The notes: generated from the sequence alone by a model not told the origin. Positions 10,039 through 19,884 are shown, numbered from the stretch's first letter. The stretch: DNA of 64,000 nt from Pseudomonas kairouanensis (GCF_004682055.1 NZ_QUZU01000004.1:156977-220976), one strand, 5' to 3'. Translations and numbers: made by a program.

Positions 10039-11640
10039 ATGAACCAGGACAATCTGATCGAAGTCCGCGACCTCAGTGTCGAGTTCGTCACGGGCGATCA
10101 CGTACACCGGGTAGTGAACAACGTCAGCTTCGATATCAAACGCGGCGAGACCCTGGCCCTGGTGGGCGAAAGCGGCTCGGGCAAGTCGGTGACGGCGCAT
10201 TCGATCCTGCGCTTGCTGCCCTACCCGCTGGCACGCCACCCTTGCGGTACCATCGAGTACGCCGGGCAAGACCTGCTGACGCTCAAGGAAAAGTCCCTGC
10301 GCCACATTCGCGGCAATCGCATTGCCATGATCTTCCAGGAGCCGATGACCTCGTTGAACCCGCTTCATTCCATCGAGAAGCAGATCAACGAAGTGCTCGG
10401 CCTGCACAAGGGCCTCACCGGCAAGGTCGCGACGTTGCGCACCCTGGAGTTGTTGGACCTGGTGGGCATCCCCGAACCGCACAAGCGCCTCAAGGCCCTG
10501 CCCCACGAGCTGTCTGGCGGGCAGCGCCAGCGGGTGATGATCGCCATGGCCCTGGCCAACGAACCGGAACTGTTGATCGCCGACGAACCCACCACCGCCC
10601 TCGACGTGACGGTGCAGTTGAAAATCCTGGAACTGCTCAAGTCACTGCAGGCGCGCCTGGGCATGGCCCTGCTGTTGATCAGCCATGATCTGAACCTGGT
10701 GCGGCGCATTGCCAATCGGGTGTGTGTGATGCAACAGGGCTGCATCGTCGAGCAGGCTGAGTGCGAGACGCTGTTCCAGTCACCCCAGCACCCCTATACC
10801 CAAGTGCTGCTGGCCGCCGAGCCCAGCGGTGGGCCCGCCACCAATGTGGTCGGGCCGCCGTTGCTGGAAGTCGATGACCTGAAGGTCTGGTTTCCCATCA
10901 AGAAAGGTTTTTTGCGCAACACCGTCGATTACGTCAAGGCGGTGGACGGTATCAACTTCAGCCTGCCCCAAGGGCAAACCCTGGGGATCGTGGGCGAAAG
11001 CGGCTCGGGTAAATCCACCCTGGGCCTGGCGATTTTGCGGCTGATCGCCAGCAAGGGCGGCATTCGTTTCGAAGGCCAGCCACTGGACCAACTCAGCCAG
11101 CAACAGGTGCGGCCACTGCGCCGGGAAATGCAAGTGGTGTTCCAGGACCCCTTCGGCAGCCTGAGCCCGCGCATGTGCGTCAGCGAGATCGTCGGCGAAG
11201 GCCTGCGCATCCACAAAATGGGCACGCCGGCTGAACAGGAAGTGGCGATCATCGCCGCGCTCAAGGAAGTGGGGCTGGACCCGGACTCCCGACATCGCTA
11301 CCCCCATGAGTTCTCCGGCGGTCAGCGCCAGCGTATCGCTATCGCCCGCGCCTTGGTGCTCAAGCCGCGGCTGATCCTGCTGGACGAACCCACCTCGGCA
11401 CTGGACCGCACCGTGCAGCGCCAAGTGGTGGAGTTGCTGCGCAGCTTGCAGGCCAAGTACAACCTGACCTACCTGTTTATCAGCCATGACTTGGCGGTGG
11501 TGAAGGCGTTGAGTCATCAGCTGATGGTGGTCAAGCAGGGTCAAGTCGTGGAGCAAGGCGACGCCAAGTCGATTTTCGCCGACCCGCAGCATGCCTATAC
11601 CCGGCAATTGCTGGAAGCTGCGTTCCTCGTGCCGGCCTGA
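10039..11640 (+). CDS. nppD: ABC transporter ATP-binding protein with two nucleotide-binding domains (YejF-like)
   Basis: Cytoplasmic ATPase, 533 residues, carrying both nucleotide-binding domains of the importer on one chain. Walker A (GESGSGKS) occurs in each half; signatures are LSGGQRQR and FSGGQRQR; Walker B motifs are [12 protein letters not shown] and [12 protein letters not shown]. The start at 10039 lies one base after the previous stop, with GAGGAAATA as ribosome site; the longer upstream reading overlaps nppC. It is the last gene of the tight five-gene operon. In P. aeruginosa fabI follows here; in this window it does not. Confidence 0.93.
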   Translation: MNQDNLIEVRDLSVEFVTGDHVHRVVNNVSFDIKRGETLALVGESGSGKSVTAHSILRLLPYPLARHPCGTIEYAGQDLLTLKEKSLRHIRGNRIAMIFQEPMTSLNPLHSIEKQINEVLGLHKGLTGKVATLRTLELLDLVGIPEPHKRLKALPHELSGGQRQRVMIAMALANEPELLIADEPTTALDVTVQLKILELLKSLQARLGMALLLISHDLNLVRRIANRVCVMQQGCIVEQAECETLFQSPQHPYTQVLLAAEPSGGPATNVVGPPLLEVDDLKVWFPIKKGFLRNTVDYVKAVDGINFSLPQGQTLGIVGESGSGKSTLGLAILRLIASKGGIRFEGQPLDQLSQQQVRPLRREMQVVFQDPFGSLSPRMCVSEIVGEGLRIHKMGTPAEQEVAIIAALKEVGLDPDSRHRYPHEFSGGQRQRIAIARALVLKPRLILLDEPTSALDRTVQRQVVELLRSLQAKYNLTYLFISHDLAVVKALSHQLMVVKQGQVVEQGDAKSIFADPQHAYTRQLLEAAFLVPA

Positions 11641-11854
11641 CGAAACGCGGTCGAATGTGGGGGCTGGCAGAGCGCGTTCTTCGGCACCGGGTTCTACGGC
11701 GAACCGCGCAGCTTGCAATCGGCCACGCGTTGGGGCTTCTGACGCCTTACGGCCGTGGATGAGGCAACCCACGGCAGACTGCGAAGGGCCTGCTGCCCAG
11801 GGATCCAGCCCGCAGCCAATCATTGGGGTTTAGCCACCACTGAAGGCCGCCCCC

Positions 11855-14800
11855 ATGGAAGGAACACTCGCGCTTGCGCTGTCCCCTGAAGACTATTCAC
11901 CCGAAACCCTGGTACTGGACGGCCCGAGCTATTCAGCCAGCGACCTGAGCGAGCGCGAAGACCTGCGTCGCATGGGTGATCGCGAGCTGATCGTCCAGTT
12001 GCTGCCGATATTGCAAACCCCGGCAGCGTTGCAGGCAAGCACACCGGTCGTGGTTTCCGAACTGTCCCTGTTGGGCCAATGGGGCGACATGTTCACCAAG
12101 GCGATCAACAGTGCACCGTTCCTTGAATGGGCCGACAAACGCCAGTTGGACTTCACCACACTGCACGTGCACAACGGTCAGCTTCGAGGCCGGGCTTATC
12201 ACCAATCCACCGAACTGCGCTTTACCCTGGCCGACACGTCCGGCTGGTGGAGGGTGGCCAACCCGATCATCTATATCGCCCAATTGATGGACCCAGCCGA
12301 GCTAGGCATGCCCTACCTCGGGGACCGCGCCACCAATACTGAACGCATGCTGACGCTGGATCGGGTGCTGGCATTCTATGGCTACCCTATGCCAACCAAT
12401 CGCTTCCAGGCTCAAGTGATCATCGAGGAGTTGCGCGCCGCCGATGCCTTTCCGTCCATTGATAACGTCGGCCAGAACCGCTCGTTGATCCATGGCGAGC
12501 GCCACAGCCAGCAGCGCGACTTCCAACAACTGGCCAATACCCTGGAAACACTGGTGCCCTTCGATGGCCTGGACCTGTTCAGCACCCGGCTGCACCTGGC
12601 CTCGGGCTCATTGCTGGCGCGCACCTTGATAGAGGCGGCGCAGTCTCTGAAGGGAGTGGTTGAAGACGGTGTCGAAGGCGTGCAGCCCAATCTGGCGGAC
12701 TACTTTTTTGATCACGCCAAACAGGTGGTGCGCGTAATGCCCAATCGGCGTAGAGGCGAAATCCAGGTGCGTGACCTGCGCCCCAAGAACCCCAACCTGC
12801 GCTGGCACACACTACGGCGCCTGGCCGACAAGCTGGGCACCGACATTTACCCGGACCATAGCCTGAGCATTGCTGCCTGCCTACAGGTCTACGGCATCGA
12901 ACGGATCACGACTCAAACCGAACTGGCCCCGCTGATTGCTCGGTTGCGGCAATGGACCCTGCCGCCGGCGCCGACGCTGCACGCATCGGCACGCAGTCTC
13001 GATGAGCGGTACATTTATAGCCGATTCATCGGGGTGCTCAATGACCGTCACACCCTGCGAGATGCGTTGCTTAGAACCGCAACCAGCGGCGTGCTGAGCG
13101 GCCCTCAGGGCCTGGATGGGTTTATCACGGCCGACCCGGAGATTCTGCCGGTCAAATTGTTACCCGGCCGCCAAAAGCTACAGGCGCTGGTGCAGCAGAC
13201 AGAATTCGTAGCCATCCTGGTACAACAGCGTATCGACCCCAGCAGTCACGTACTGCTGAGTGTCGAAAACGGAATTGGCGCCCGAGACCAGGAGGGTGTG
13301 TGGAAGCCGCTGACCCAGTCGGTACTGGCCAACCCCAAGTTGGCATCGATGGCCAGGCAACTGCTAGCCACCGCCAGCGAACTGGGCGGCGAGATACGCA
13401 CCAACGACGCCATCAGCTTGCGCCAGGCACTGCGGCTCTATGGCATTCCATTGCCCACCACCCTGGACGGTGCGCGGCGCATAGCCCAGCGCTGGACGAT
13501 TACCGTGCCCCATCCTATGTACGAGAGTAATTATTGGCGCGCGGTTATTCCGGCCAAAGCCACACAGCCCATCGGCTGGACGCTGTCGAAGCAAGAACGG
13601 CAACAGGTGCTCGCAACCAGCGCCCTGTTCGTTGCAGGCACCGAACAAACTCTGTTCAACTACCTCAGCGAACCCGTGCTGCAGGGTAAGACGCCAGAAG
13701 ATATTCGCGCCGAGGCCGACTTGCTGATGAGCCGCCTGATCACCTCGCCCCGCGCCCAGCAATTGGCCAGCCAATTGGCCCAAGCCGTGCAATGGCATGG
13801 CAGTGAAGCCAGCGTGAGTGGTGGCCACGCCAGTCGCAGTGCGCTGGTTTGGGCGGCGCTGATCCTGAACTTCGAGCCAGACGTCGACACCCATATTGGC
13901 CACCTCAACGGACTGGATCTGACGGCCCCCCACTTTTGGGCTGAATCGAGCACCTTTGTGCGTTCGCAAATAGAGCATAGTTTCAGAGGCCTTGACCCCG
14001 GTGCCGCAGCACTGGCAACGCACCTGATGCTGTGCGGCCAGGGGCCCCAGTTGCTGGTGCGCGACATTCCCGACTCGCTGCCGTATTTGTCCACACAGAC
14101 CTGGGTGCTGTTCCAGCAATACGCCACTTACCTGGAGTTGCGCGTACCTGGGGCCGCGCGCCAGATGAGTCACGATGAAATCCTGTACCTGGCCTATTTA
14201 CCGCTGCGAGGCAGTTGGCGCCTGTTTCTGGACTCGCCCGAGGCCATCCCGCCGATTCTCGCCTGGGCTGCCGTCAACGGTGTACTGCCGCGCCAGAAAG
14301 GCTACACACCGACCCAGACCAACACCGCGATCACGGCGCTCAACGCGCTGCGCACGAGGCAGCGCGCTGCCCAGGCGACCTTTGCCTTGCGTGCCCCCAA
14401 CCAACGCAGCATTGCCCTCCTTGCGCTTAAGAAGGTGTACCCACACTCAGCAGCCCTGGAAGACCTCGTCTGGTCATTGGCGGTGCAAGACACGAACACT
14501 GCCAACAAATACTCGTTCATCGACCTGTATATGGCCAACGAACTGGATGCCACGTCAGTGCGCTGGGTGTCGTCAGATCCGGCCATCAACTACGCGGACA
14601 TGGCCCGTCACTTCGCTCAGTTGCAACCGTTCAACCAAGCCTTCTACAACGCCTTTGACCTCCAATTGAAGCAGCTGCAGGGCGCCTACATCGAGTACAT
14701 GCAAAATGCCTTGTCAGGTTTATCGCTGCCACGACGCGAAGCACTGGAGTACGGCACGGTGGAGCTGTTCAGCCTGCGTAGCGGCCCTGGTCGTGTCGGG

Positions 14801-15286
14801 GAATTTGGCTTGATTGTCTGCGCCCGTTTCTACACAGATCAGCATGTCTACGAATGCTTTCCCAAATACTTGCTGTTTCGGCCAAGACGTGACTTGAACT
14901 ACGCCACGTTACTGGCCGCCGCCACTTCGCCAAGCCAGACGGTGCCCAACCTTGCCCTGGATTGGCTGGCGTACGCACAGGGTACCGAGCCGGTGAAGCA
15001 CACGGCTCTGCCACCCCGACCGGGGCTGTACATTCGCAAACTCGATAACCCACTGCCCGAGGTCCAAGCACTGCCGCAGGCCGATGCCGATGGCCATCGC
15101 ATTCCCCGCAGCTTCGACTCACCGCGGTCCCTGGCACTGGCGACACAGATTATCCAGGATCATTACCTACAGGGCGGCGCACAACTGCGGGCATTGGCGG
15201 CTGTCGTACCGACTTTGGAAACCGTCAGCCGCGGCGACGACCCCTGGAGCGATTATTTTCAAAACATGACCCTGGCGGTCAAATGA
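11855..15286 (+). CDS. Unrecognised 1143-residue protein with internal repeats
   Basis: I do not recognise a family with confidence. No signal peptide or membrane span is visible, so it looks cytoplasmic or exported by a non-Sec route. Repeated modules can be seen: a helical segment ending YGYPMPT (about 175-181), YGIERITT (346-353) and YGIPLPTT (529-536), each preceded by a short Leu/Ala helix and spaced about 170-185 residues. A second repeated pattern is GLDL followed by a Ser- and Arg-containing helix at about 238-268 and 686-712. Near the C-terminus (958-1013), RREALEYGTVELFSLR...YECFPKYLLFRPRRDL resembles, from memory, segments in giant Pseudomonas toxin-like proteins. GAAGG lies upstream of the ATG. 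It stands alone between the importer operon and an AraC regulator, with no immunity-like neighbour. Confidence 0.8.
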   Translation: MEGTLALALSPEDYSPETLVLDGPSYSASDLSEREDLRRMGDRELIVQLLPILQTPAALQASTPVVVSELSLLGQWGDMFTKAINSAPFLEWADKRQLDFTTLHVHNGQLRGRAYHQSTELRFTLADTSGWWRVANPIIYIAQLMDPAELGMPYLGDRATNTERMLTLDRVLAFYGYPMPTNRFQAQVIIEELRAADAFPSIDNVGQNRSLIHGERHSQQRDFQQLANTLETLVPFDGLDLFSTRLHLASGSLLARTLIEAAQSLKGVVEDGVEGVQPNLADYFFDHAKQVVRVMPNRRRGEIQVRDLRPKNPNLRWHTLRRLADKLGTDIYPDHSLSIAACLQVYGIERITTQTELAPLIARLRQWTLPPAPTLHASARSLDERYIYSRFIGVLNDRHTLRDALLRTATSGVLSGPQGLDGFITADPEILPVKLLPGRQKLQALVQQTEFVAILVQQRIDPSSHVLLSVENGIGARDQEGVWKPLTQSVLANPKLASMARQLLATASELGGEIRTNDAISLRQALRLYGIPLPTTLDGARRIAQRWTITVPHPMYESNYWRAVIPAKATQPIGWTLSKQERQQVLATSALFVAGTEQTLFNYLSEPVLQGKTPEDIRAEADLLMSRLITSPRAQQLASQLAQAVQWHGSEASVSGGHASRSALVWAALILNFEPDVDTHIGHLNGLDLTAPHFWAESSTFVRSQIEHSFRGLDPGAAALATHLMLCGQGPQLLVRDIPDSLPYLSTQTWVLFQQYATYLELRVPGAARQMSHDEILYLAYLPLRGSWRLFLDSPEAIPPILAWAAVNGVLPRQKGYTPTQTNTAITALNALRTRQRAAQATFALRAPNQRSIALLALKKVYPHSAALEDLVWSLAVQDTNTANKYSFIDLYMANELDATSVRWVSSDPAINYADMARHFAQLQPFNQAFYNAFDLQLKQLQGAYIEYMQNALSGLSLPRREALEYGTVELFSLRSGPGRVGEFGLIVCARFYTDQHVYECFPKYLLFRPRRDLNYATLLAAATSPSQTVPNLALDWLAYAQGTEPVKHTALPPRPGLYIRKLDNPLPEVQALPQADADGHRIPRSFDSPRSLALATQIIQDHYLQGGAQLRALAAVVPTLETVSRGDDPWSDYFQNMTLAVK

Positions 15287-15349
15287 CGCCTTGAACAACC
15301 ATCGGTTATACAGGAACCTAGGGCCCGCAACCTTCTGGAGCGTCGCGCC

Positions 15350-16234
15350 ATGTCCTCGTCAGCAAGCCCCGCAGCCCCCTGCTTCTGGCGCGATAGCGCG
15401 CTGGGGTTTATCGAAGCGCGAGCCATTGCCGATGGACGCCAGGTCACCTACACCCGACACGCCCACGAGCATTTTTCCATCGGTGCGGTAACCACCGGGC
15501 GCAGCTATTACCACTACGGCGCAGACACCTACGAGATCTGCGCCGGCACCGTGGTGCTGATGAATCCTGGCGACGTGCATGCCTGCAACCCCATTGCGAA
15601 TGAGCCCTGGTCATACCAGATGCTGTACATCGACACGCCGTGGCTGACCGACCTGCAGCACCAATTGGGCTTCAGCTGCGACCAGGGTTTTCGAGCGTTC
15701 ACTACCCCTCACACTCGCGACCCGGTGCTGTATAGCGGCTTGTTGGCGCTGTATCGGACACTGGTGGATCCCCAGGCCGAACACCTGCAAAAACAAAGTC
15801 TGCTGGTGAGTTTTTTCACGGACGTTCAACAACGCCTCAACCCCTGTGAATCGCCACTGCGGGAGGTCAACCACAAACTGGAGCGGGCGGCCGAGTACAT
15901 TCGCGAACACTGCACCCAGGCCCTGAAACTCGAAGATATTTGCCTGGCAGCCGAGCTGTCACCCTCTTACCTGATCCGCGCGTTCAAGCAGTATTACGGG
16001 CTCACGCCCCACGCCTTCCTGGTGAACCAGCGTATCCAGTTCGCCCGCAGCCAACTGCGTCAGGGCCAACTGATCGCCGATGTGGCCCTGGCCGCCGGGT
16101 TCTCGGACCAGGCGCATTTCCAGCGCGCCTTCAAACAGCACTTCGCCGCGACACCGGGGCAATACCGCGACCCGCTCAAGCCATCAGCAAATACCCCACA
16201 CTGGCTACCAGCAACGCGGCCATTGAGCGGTTGA
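15350..16234 (+). CDS. AraC family transcriptional regulator (cupin sensor + HTH)
   Basis: A 294-residue regulator. The N-terminal cupin-like sensor (about 15-160) has the HAHEHFSIG metal- or ligand-type start and GTVVLMNPGDVHACNP. The C-terminal double helix-turn-helix (about 190-275) has LEDICLAAELSPSYLIRAFKQ and IADVALAAGFSDQAHFQRAFKQ. The 3' end overlaps the converging lysE-type exporter gene by 59 bp. AraC regulators of this shape often sit beside LysE exporters, so it may control that gene, though the overlap is tail to tail. The inducer is unknown. Confidence 0.92.
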   Translation: MSSSASPAAPCFWRDSALGFIEARAIADGRQVTYTRHAHEHFSIGAVTTGRSYYHYGADTYEICAGTVVLMNPGDVHACNPIANEPWSYQMLYIDTPWLTDLQHQLGFSCDQGFRAFTTPHTRDPVLYSGLLALYRTLVDPQAEHLQKQSLLVSFFTDVQQRLNPCESPLREVNHKLERAAEYIREHCTQALKLEDICLAAELSPSYLIRAFKQYYGLTPHAFLVNQRIQFARSQLRQGQLIADVALAAGFSDQAHFQRAFKQHFAATPGQYRDPLKPSANTPHWLPATRPLSG

Positions 16235-16763
16235 ACAGCCGCACGCCTTGAGGGTTGCCCAGGTAGCGACGCAGAAACGTCCCGGCATAGGCCCAGCACG
16301 CCACCGACAGGTAGCAGATCACCAGGTACAGGCCCGCAAACAGCCACACCTGCGCCGCCGCGCCGTCCGCCACAAACAGCCCCATGCCCGCCACGCAGGC
16401 CAGCCAGGCCTTGGGGTTGAGCCACTGCATGATCGCGCCGTACAGCATCGACGGCGCGGTGGCGCTGCCATCGGCATCCAGCCGCCCGTTGTCCACCGCC
16501 AGTTTCCAAGCCATGTAGAGCAGAAAGGCCACGCCGCCCCACTGGATCAACTGGGTCAGGATCGGCCAGCGCACCAGCACCTCATGCAGCCCCAGGCCGA
16601 TCAGCACCAGCAGCAACGTGAAACCCACCGCAGCGCCAAGCACATGCTTCTGGCTGGCTACAAACCCGAACCGCGCGCCTGAACTGAGGGCTACTACATT
16701 CACCGGTCCTGGCGTAATGGAGGTGGCCAAGGCGAAGGCGGCCATGGAGAGGATCAAGCTCAT
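16176..16763 (-). CDS. LysE family amino-acid exporter
   Basis: Inner-membrane exporter of the LysE/RhtB type, 195 residues, with about six hydrophobic segments. The family motif near the N-terminus is clear: ATSITPGPVNVVALSSGARFG, the conserved PGP turn after the first span. KAWLACVAGMG matches the mid-protein NPKAW motif. The exported metabolite cannot be told from sequence. The 3' end overlaps the AraC gene by 59 bp on the other strand. Confidence 0.93.
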   Translation of the reverse strand: MSLILSMAAFALATSITPGPVNVVALSSGARFGFVASQKHVLGAAVGFTLLLVLIGLGLHEVLVRWPILTQLIQWGGVAFLLYMAWKLAVDNGRLDADGSATAPSMLYGAIMQWLNPKAWLACVAGMGLFVADGAAAQVWLFAGLYLVICYLSVACWAYAGTFLRRYLGNPQGVRLFNRSMAALLVASVGYLLMA

Positions 16764-16848
16764 TGCGATTTCCTTTTTGCGACGATGAAGATGGCATCAC
16801 CGTAAAGGGCCAATCGCGTGGGGTATTGAACAAAATGCCCCCGTCGCA

Positions 16849-18537
16849 CTATTTCACAAACAATTCCCGATCCCGCGCTTTGACGTGCCCAGGACGGTAG
16901 TACACATCGAACCAGGGCTTGCCGCCCGGCGCCGGCGGCTTGGCCAGGCGCAAGGTTTGCAAGGCGCCAGGCTTGCCGGCATTGACGCGAAAGTGGAAAT
17001 GGTCGAACAGCAACAAGGCCTGGATCGCATAGACCACGGCCACCTTGCGGTCTTCGATGCAGATCAGGTGATCGCCGTTCTTCTTCTCCCCACCCTCGGC
17101 CAGGTTGGATGAGCCGGTGTATACCGTGGGACGGGTGCCGTTGAAGTCGGTCACCACAAACTTGTTGTGCACCATGTTCCCCGCATTGCCCGACCACTCC
17201 GCCTTGAACGGCGCCGGTGCGTTGCTCGACAGGTAGGCAAACGGCAACAGCCCCACCGAGCCATCCGGCTTGTACACCGCCAGCTTGCCAGTGCGCTGGG
17301 CCACGCCGTAGGAAAACAGCGAGCGCTGCATCAACTCGTCCAGTGCGCTGCGCACGTTGCCGGTGATCTGGTTGAGAAACACGATGGAGTACAACACCGA
17401 ACTGGTGGCCTGCTCGATGCTGGCGGCGATGGGGTCCAAGGACAGCGATGCATCGACATGGGGCGAGAAGCACAACGACACCTTGGAACCGGGCGCGTCG
17501 CGTACCACCCACCAGTACTGTGACAGCGGGTTCTTGCGAAAAGCCGCTGGCCTGCTCCAGTAGGCATCGAACACCTCGGCGAACTTGCCGGCCACGGCAA
17601 CATCGTCGAACAGCAGCACATTGTTGGCCTGGATATACAGCCCGCGCAGAGCAAAATTGGTGGACCCGCCTAATACCCGAATCGCCTGACCGGCGCGGCG
17701 TACTATCAGCACCTTGTTGTGCTGCAAGCCAGAGAAGTGCATGCGTTTGACGTGAGCACCGCTGGCGGTCAAGCGTTGAGCGCTGATGCTTTCGCAGCTG
17801 GTTGCCGGCTTTTGCTTGGTGCTGTCATCGATGATCGCCCGCAGCCTTGGGCCCAGCTGTTCAAGGCGCCGCAGGATATCCGGCTCTTTGCTTTCGAAGA
17901 GCTGCGCGTCGAGGGTCAGTTCGGGGTCATTCGCCACCTGGTCCAGCACCTGCAGGATCAACTGCCGCGCTTCAAAACCCAGCCATTGGTAGTTGGCTTC
18001 GAAAGGCGCCATGTCCACCTCCAGCGCCGCCGATACCGGCGCACCAGACGGCGGCAGGATGCGGGTTTCATTGTCGAACCGGTCGCCGTAGGCTTGGGAG
18101 GAAGCGAAGCCCCGGGTAAAGCCGATATTGAGGAAATCGTTAATGGTTTGCGCAACGAGGGAAATCTGGCCTTCCAGGCTCACGCCCTTGCGCAGCGTGC
18201 CGTTGGCGTCCATGTAGCACGCGGTGACCCGATAGCGGTAGAAACCGGCCAGGATCTCGCTGGGCACATGCACCCAGCGGAATTTCTGAAACGGCGCCTC
18301 GGTGGACAAAAAGCTGCGCGGGCGCTCGGGGGTCGGTGGGTAGTCAAAGTGCAGACGGTTGCGCAACGCCCCCCATTGTTCGGCGTTGGGGTATTTGACC
18401 TCTATGCTGAAGCCGACGAAATCGGGTGTCGCCAGGTCAGGGGCCAGGTCAAAGGCCAGCAATGCGGCGCCCTCTCCACGATAAAGTTTGAGGGTCAGGC
18501 CCTGGAAGGTGGTCTTGCTTTCAAAGTCGGTGCTCAC
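16849..18537 (-). CDS. Phospholipase D-like protein with two HKD-type motifs
   Basis: A 562-residue protein of the phospholipase D superfamily. The N-terminal 125 residues form a separate beta-rich region. HKD motif 1 is at 273-280 (HNKVLIVR), followed by GGSTNF; the aspartate of HxKx4D is replaced by Arg. Motif 2 at 457-464 (HNKFVVTD) is complete and followed by GSSNLAEGG. No signal peptide is seen. It is monocistronic, between the LysE exporter and an HxlR regulator. It could be a phosphodiesterase or nuclease; substrate and cellular site are unknown, and no VgrG or other secretion gene is nearby. Confidence 0.85.
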   Translation of the reverse strand: MSTDFESKTTFQGLTLKLYRGEGAALLAFDLAPDLATPDFVGFSIEVKYPNAEQWGALRNRLHFDYPPTPERPRSFLSTEAPFQKFRWVHVPSEILAGFYRYRVTACYMDANGTLRKGVSLEGQISLVAQTINDFLNIGFTRGFASSQAYGDRFDNETRILPPSGAPVSAALEVDMAPFEANYQWLGFEARQLILQVLDQVANDPELTLDAQLFESKEPDILRRLEQLGPRLRAIIDDSTKQKPATSCESISAQRLTASGAHVKRMHFSGLQHNKVLIVRRAGQAIRVLGGSTNFALRGLYIQANNVLLFDDVAVAGKFAEVFDAYWSRPAAFRKNPLSQYWWVVRDAPGSKVSLCFSPHVDASLSLDPIAASIEQATSSVLYSIVFLNQITGNVRSALDELMQRSLFSYGVAQRTGKLAVYKPDGSVGLLPFAYLSSNAPAPFKAEWSGNAGNMVHNKFVVTDFNGTRPTVYTGSSNLAEGGEKKNGDHLICIEDRKVAVVYAIQALLLFDHFHFRVNAGKPGALQTLRLAKPPAPGGKPWFDVYYRPGHVKARDRELFVK

Positions 18538-18637
18538 GGCGTGTCTCCTTGGTGGGAAGACCTCCGAACACCGGACGAGGCGGCAAGCCCGTTCACCACG
18601 GGGAGGCGGTCCCTAGGAGTTTAGCGCCTCCTGTGCT

Positions 18638-19072
18638 TCAGGCCAGTGGCGCCTGGGTGACGATGTCTTCGAGCTGCAGCACACGGCCGTCCTCGGCAAC
18701 GATCTCGACTTTGCGCAACGGTTTGAGCGAGCGCGCATCCAGCACACGGGTGCCGACATCGTCCGGCTCGGTGAAGGCTTCGCCCCATTGCGCCAGGGTC
18801 ACCAGCACCGGCATCAGCGCACGGCCCTTGTCGGTCAGTTGGTATTCACTGCGCGCGCCCACTTCGCTGGTTTGTAGCAGGCCTTGCTCGACCATATCCT
18901 TAAGGCGCGTGGCGAGGATGTTCTTGGCCACGCCCAGGTGCTTCTGGAAATCACCGAAACGGGTCACGCCGGCAAAGGCGTCGCGGATGATCAGCAACGT
19001 CCACCAATCGCCCACCACGTCCAGGGCACGGGCGACCGGGCAGACGTTTCCTTCCATGCATTTGCGCTTCAT
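18638..19072 (-). CDS. HxlR family winged-helix regulator
   Basis: A 144-residue one-domain regulator. The HxlR signature is intact: CPVARALDVVGDWWTLLIIRDAF at about 11-33, FGDFQKHLGVAKNILATRLKDMVEQGLL as the recognition part, and SEYQLTDKGRAL as the wing. Two N-terminal cysteines (Cys5, Cys11) are present; Cys11 is the position used for redox or electrophile sensing in some relatives. It is divergent from the SDR gene with a 97-bp shared intergenic region and probably regulates it. Confidence 0.93.
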   Translation of the reverse strand: MKRKCMEGNVCPVARALDVVGDWWTLLIIRDAFAGVTRFGDFQKHLGVAKNILATRLKDMVEQGLLQTSEVGARSEYQLTDKGRALMPVLVTLAQWGEAFTEPDDVGTRVLDARSLKPLRKVEIVAEDGRVLQLEDIVTQAPLA

Positions 19073-19169
19073 TGTCGGGCCTCCAAAAATTAAGTTGCAT
19101 TATAGGACCGATACGCTCAACATAAAAACGGTTTCATTATTAAACCTAATGTTCAGCGTGGAGCTCATC

Positions 19170-19868
19170 ATGGATATTCGTGGAAAAGTGGTACTGGTCA
19201 CCGGCGCCAATCGCGGCCTGGGCAAAGCGTTTGTCATCGCGCTGCTGGAAGGCGGTGCGGCCAAGGTTTACGCCGGCGCACGCGACCCCGGCAGCGTTAA
19301 CATCCCCGGCAGTACGCCGATTGCCCTGGACATCACAGACGCCGCCAGCGTACAACGCGCCGCCGAGCAGGCCAGTGATGTCAGCGTGGTGATCAACAAC
19401 GCGGGCTTCCTCAAATACGGTTCGCTGTTGGCGCAAGACAGCGTCGAAAACCTGCAACAACACTTTGACGTCAACACCTTCGGCACCCTGCGGGTCAGTC
19501 GTGCGTTTGCGCCGATCCTGGCCACGCAAGGCGGCGGCGCGTTGATCAACGTGCTGTCGGTATTGAGCTGGTTGAGCCCTCCGGGTGCCGGTGGCTACAG
19601 CACTTCAAAATCCGCCCAGTGGGGTCTTACCAATGGCCTGCGCGGCGAGTTGCGTGAGCAAAACACTCTGGTGATCGGCGTGCACCCCGCCTACATCGAC
19701 ACCGACATGGTGGCCGGGGTGGATGCACCGAAAAGCACGCCGCAGGAAGTGGTCGCTCTCACCCTGCAAGCGCTGAGTGAGGACCGTGAAGAAGTGCTGG
19801 TCAGCGACACATCCCACGGTGTGAAGGCGTCGTTGTCCAGCGATAGCCCGGTGTATCTCAACGCTTGA
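19170..19868 (+). CDS. Short-chain dehydrogenase/reductase (SDR)
   Basis: Classical NAD(P)-dependent oxidoreductase, 232 residues. The cofactor motif TGANRGLG (TGxxxGxG) is near residue 12; NNAG is at about 74-77; the catalytic Ser lies in NVLSVLSW, and YSTSK supplies the Tyr and Lys. It is slightly shorter than typical SDRs. ATG 19170 is used because GGAG lies six bases upstream and this is where SDRs start; the long upstream reading is antisense to the HxlR gene. The substrate is unknown; pairing with an HxlR regulator suggests induction by an aldehyde or quinone-type compound. Confidence 0.93.
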   Translation: MDIRGKVVLVTGANRGLGKAFVIALLEGGAAKVYAGARDPGSVNIPGSTPIALDITDAASVQRAAEQASDVSVVINNAGFLKYGSLLAQDSVENLQQHFDVNTFGTLRVSRAFAPILATQGGGALINVLSVLSWLSPPGAGGYSTSKSAQWGLTNGLRGELREQNTLVIGVHPAYIDTDMVAGVDAPKSTPQEVVALTLQALSEDREEVLVSDTSHGVKASLSSDSPVYLNA

Positions 19869-19884
19869 TCAGCGCGATGAGGCC

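Noticed and set aside
11641..11854. Possible remnant gene or REP element between nppD and the 1143-residue gene
   Set aside because: Only a GAATGTGGG fragment resembles REP; no inverted partner and no convincing short gene.
18549..19169. 207-codon extension of the SDR gene
   Set aside because: Antisense to the HxlR gene; the SDR fold starts at 19170 with its own ribosome site.
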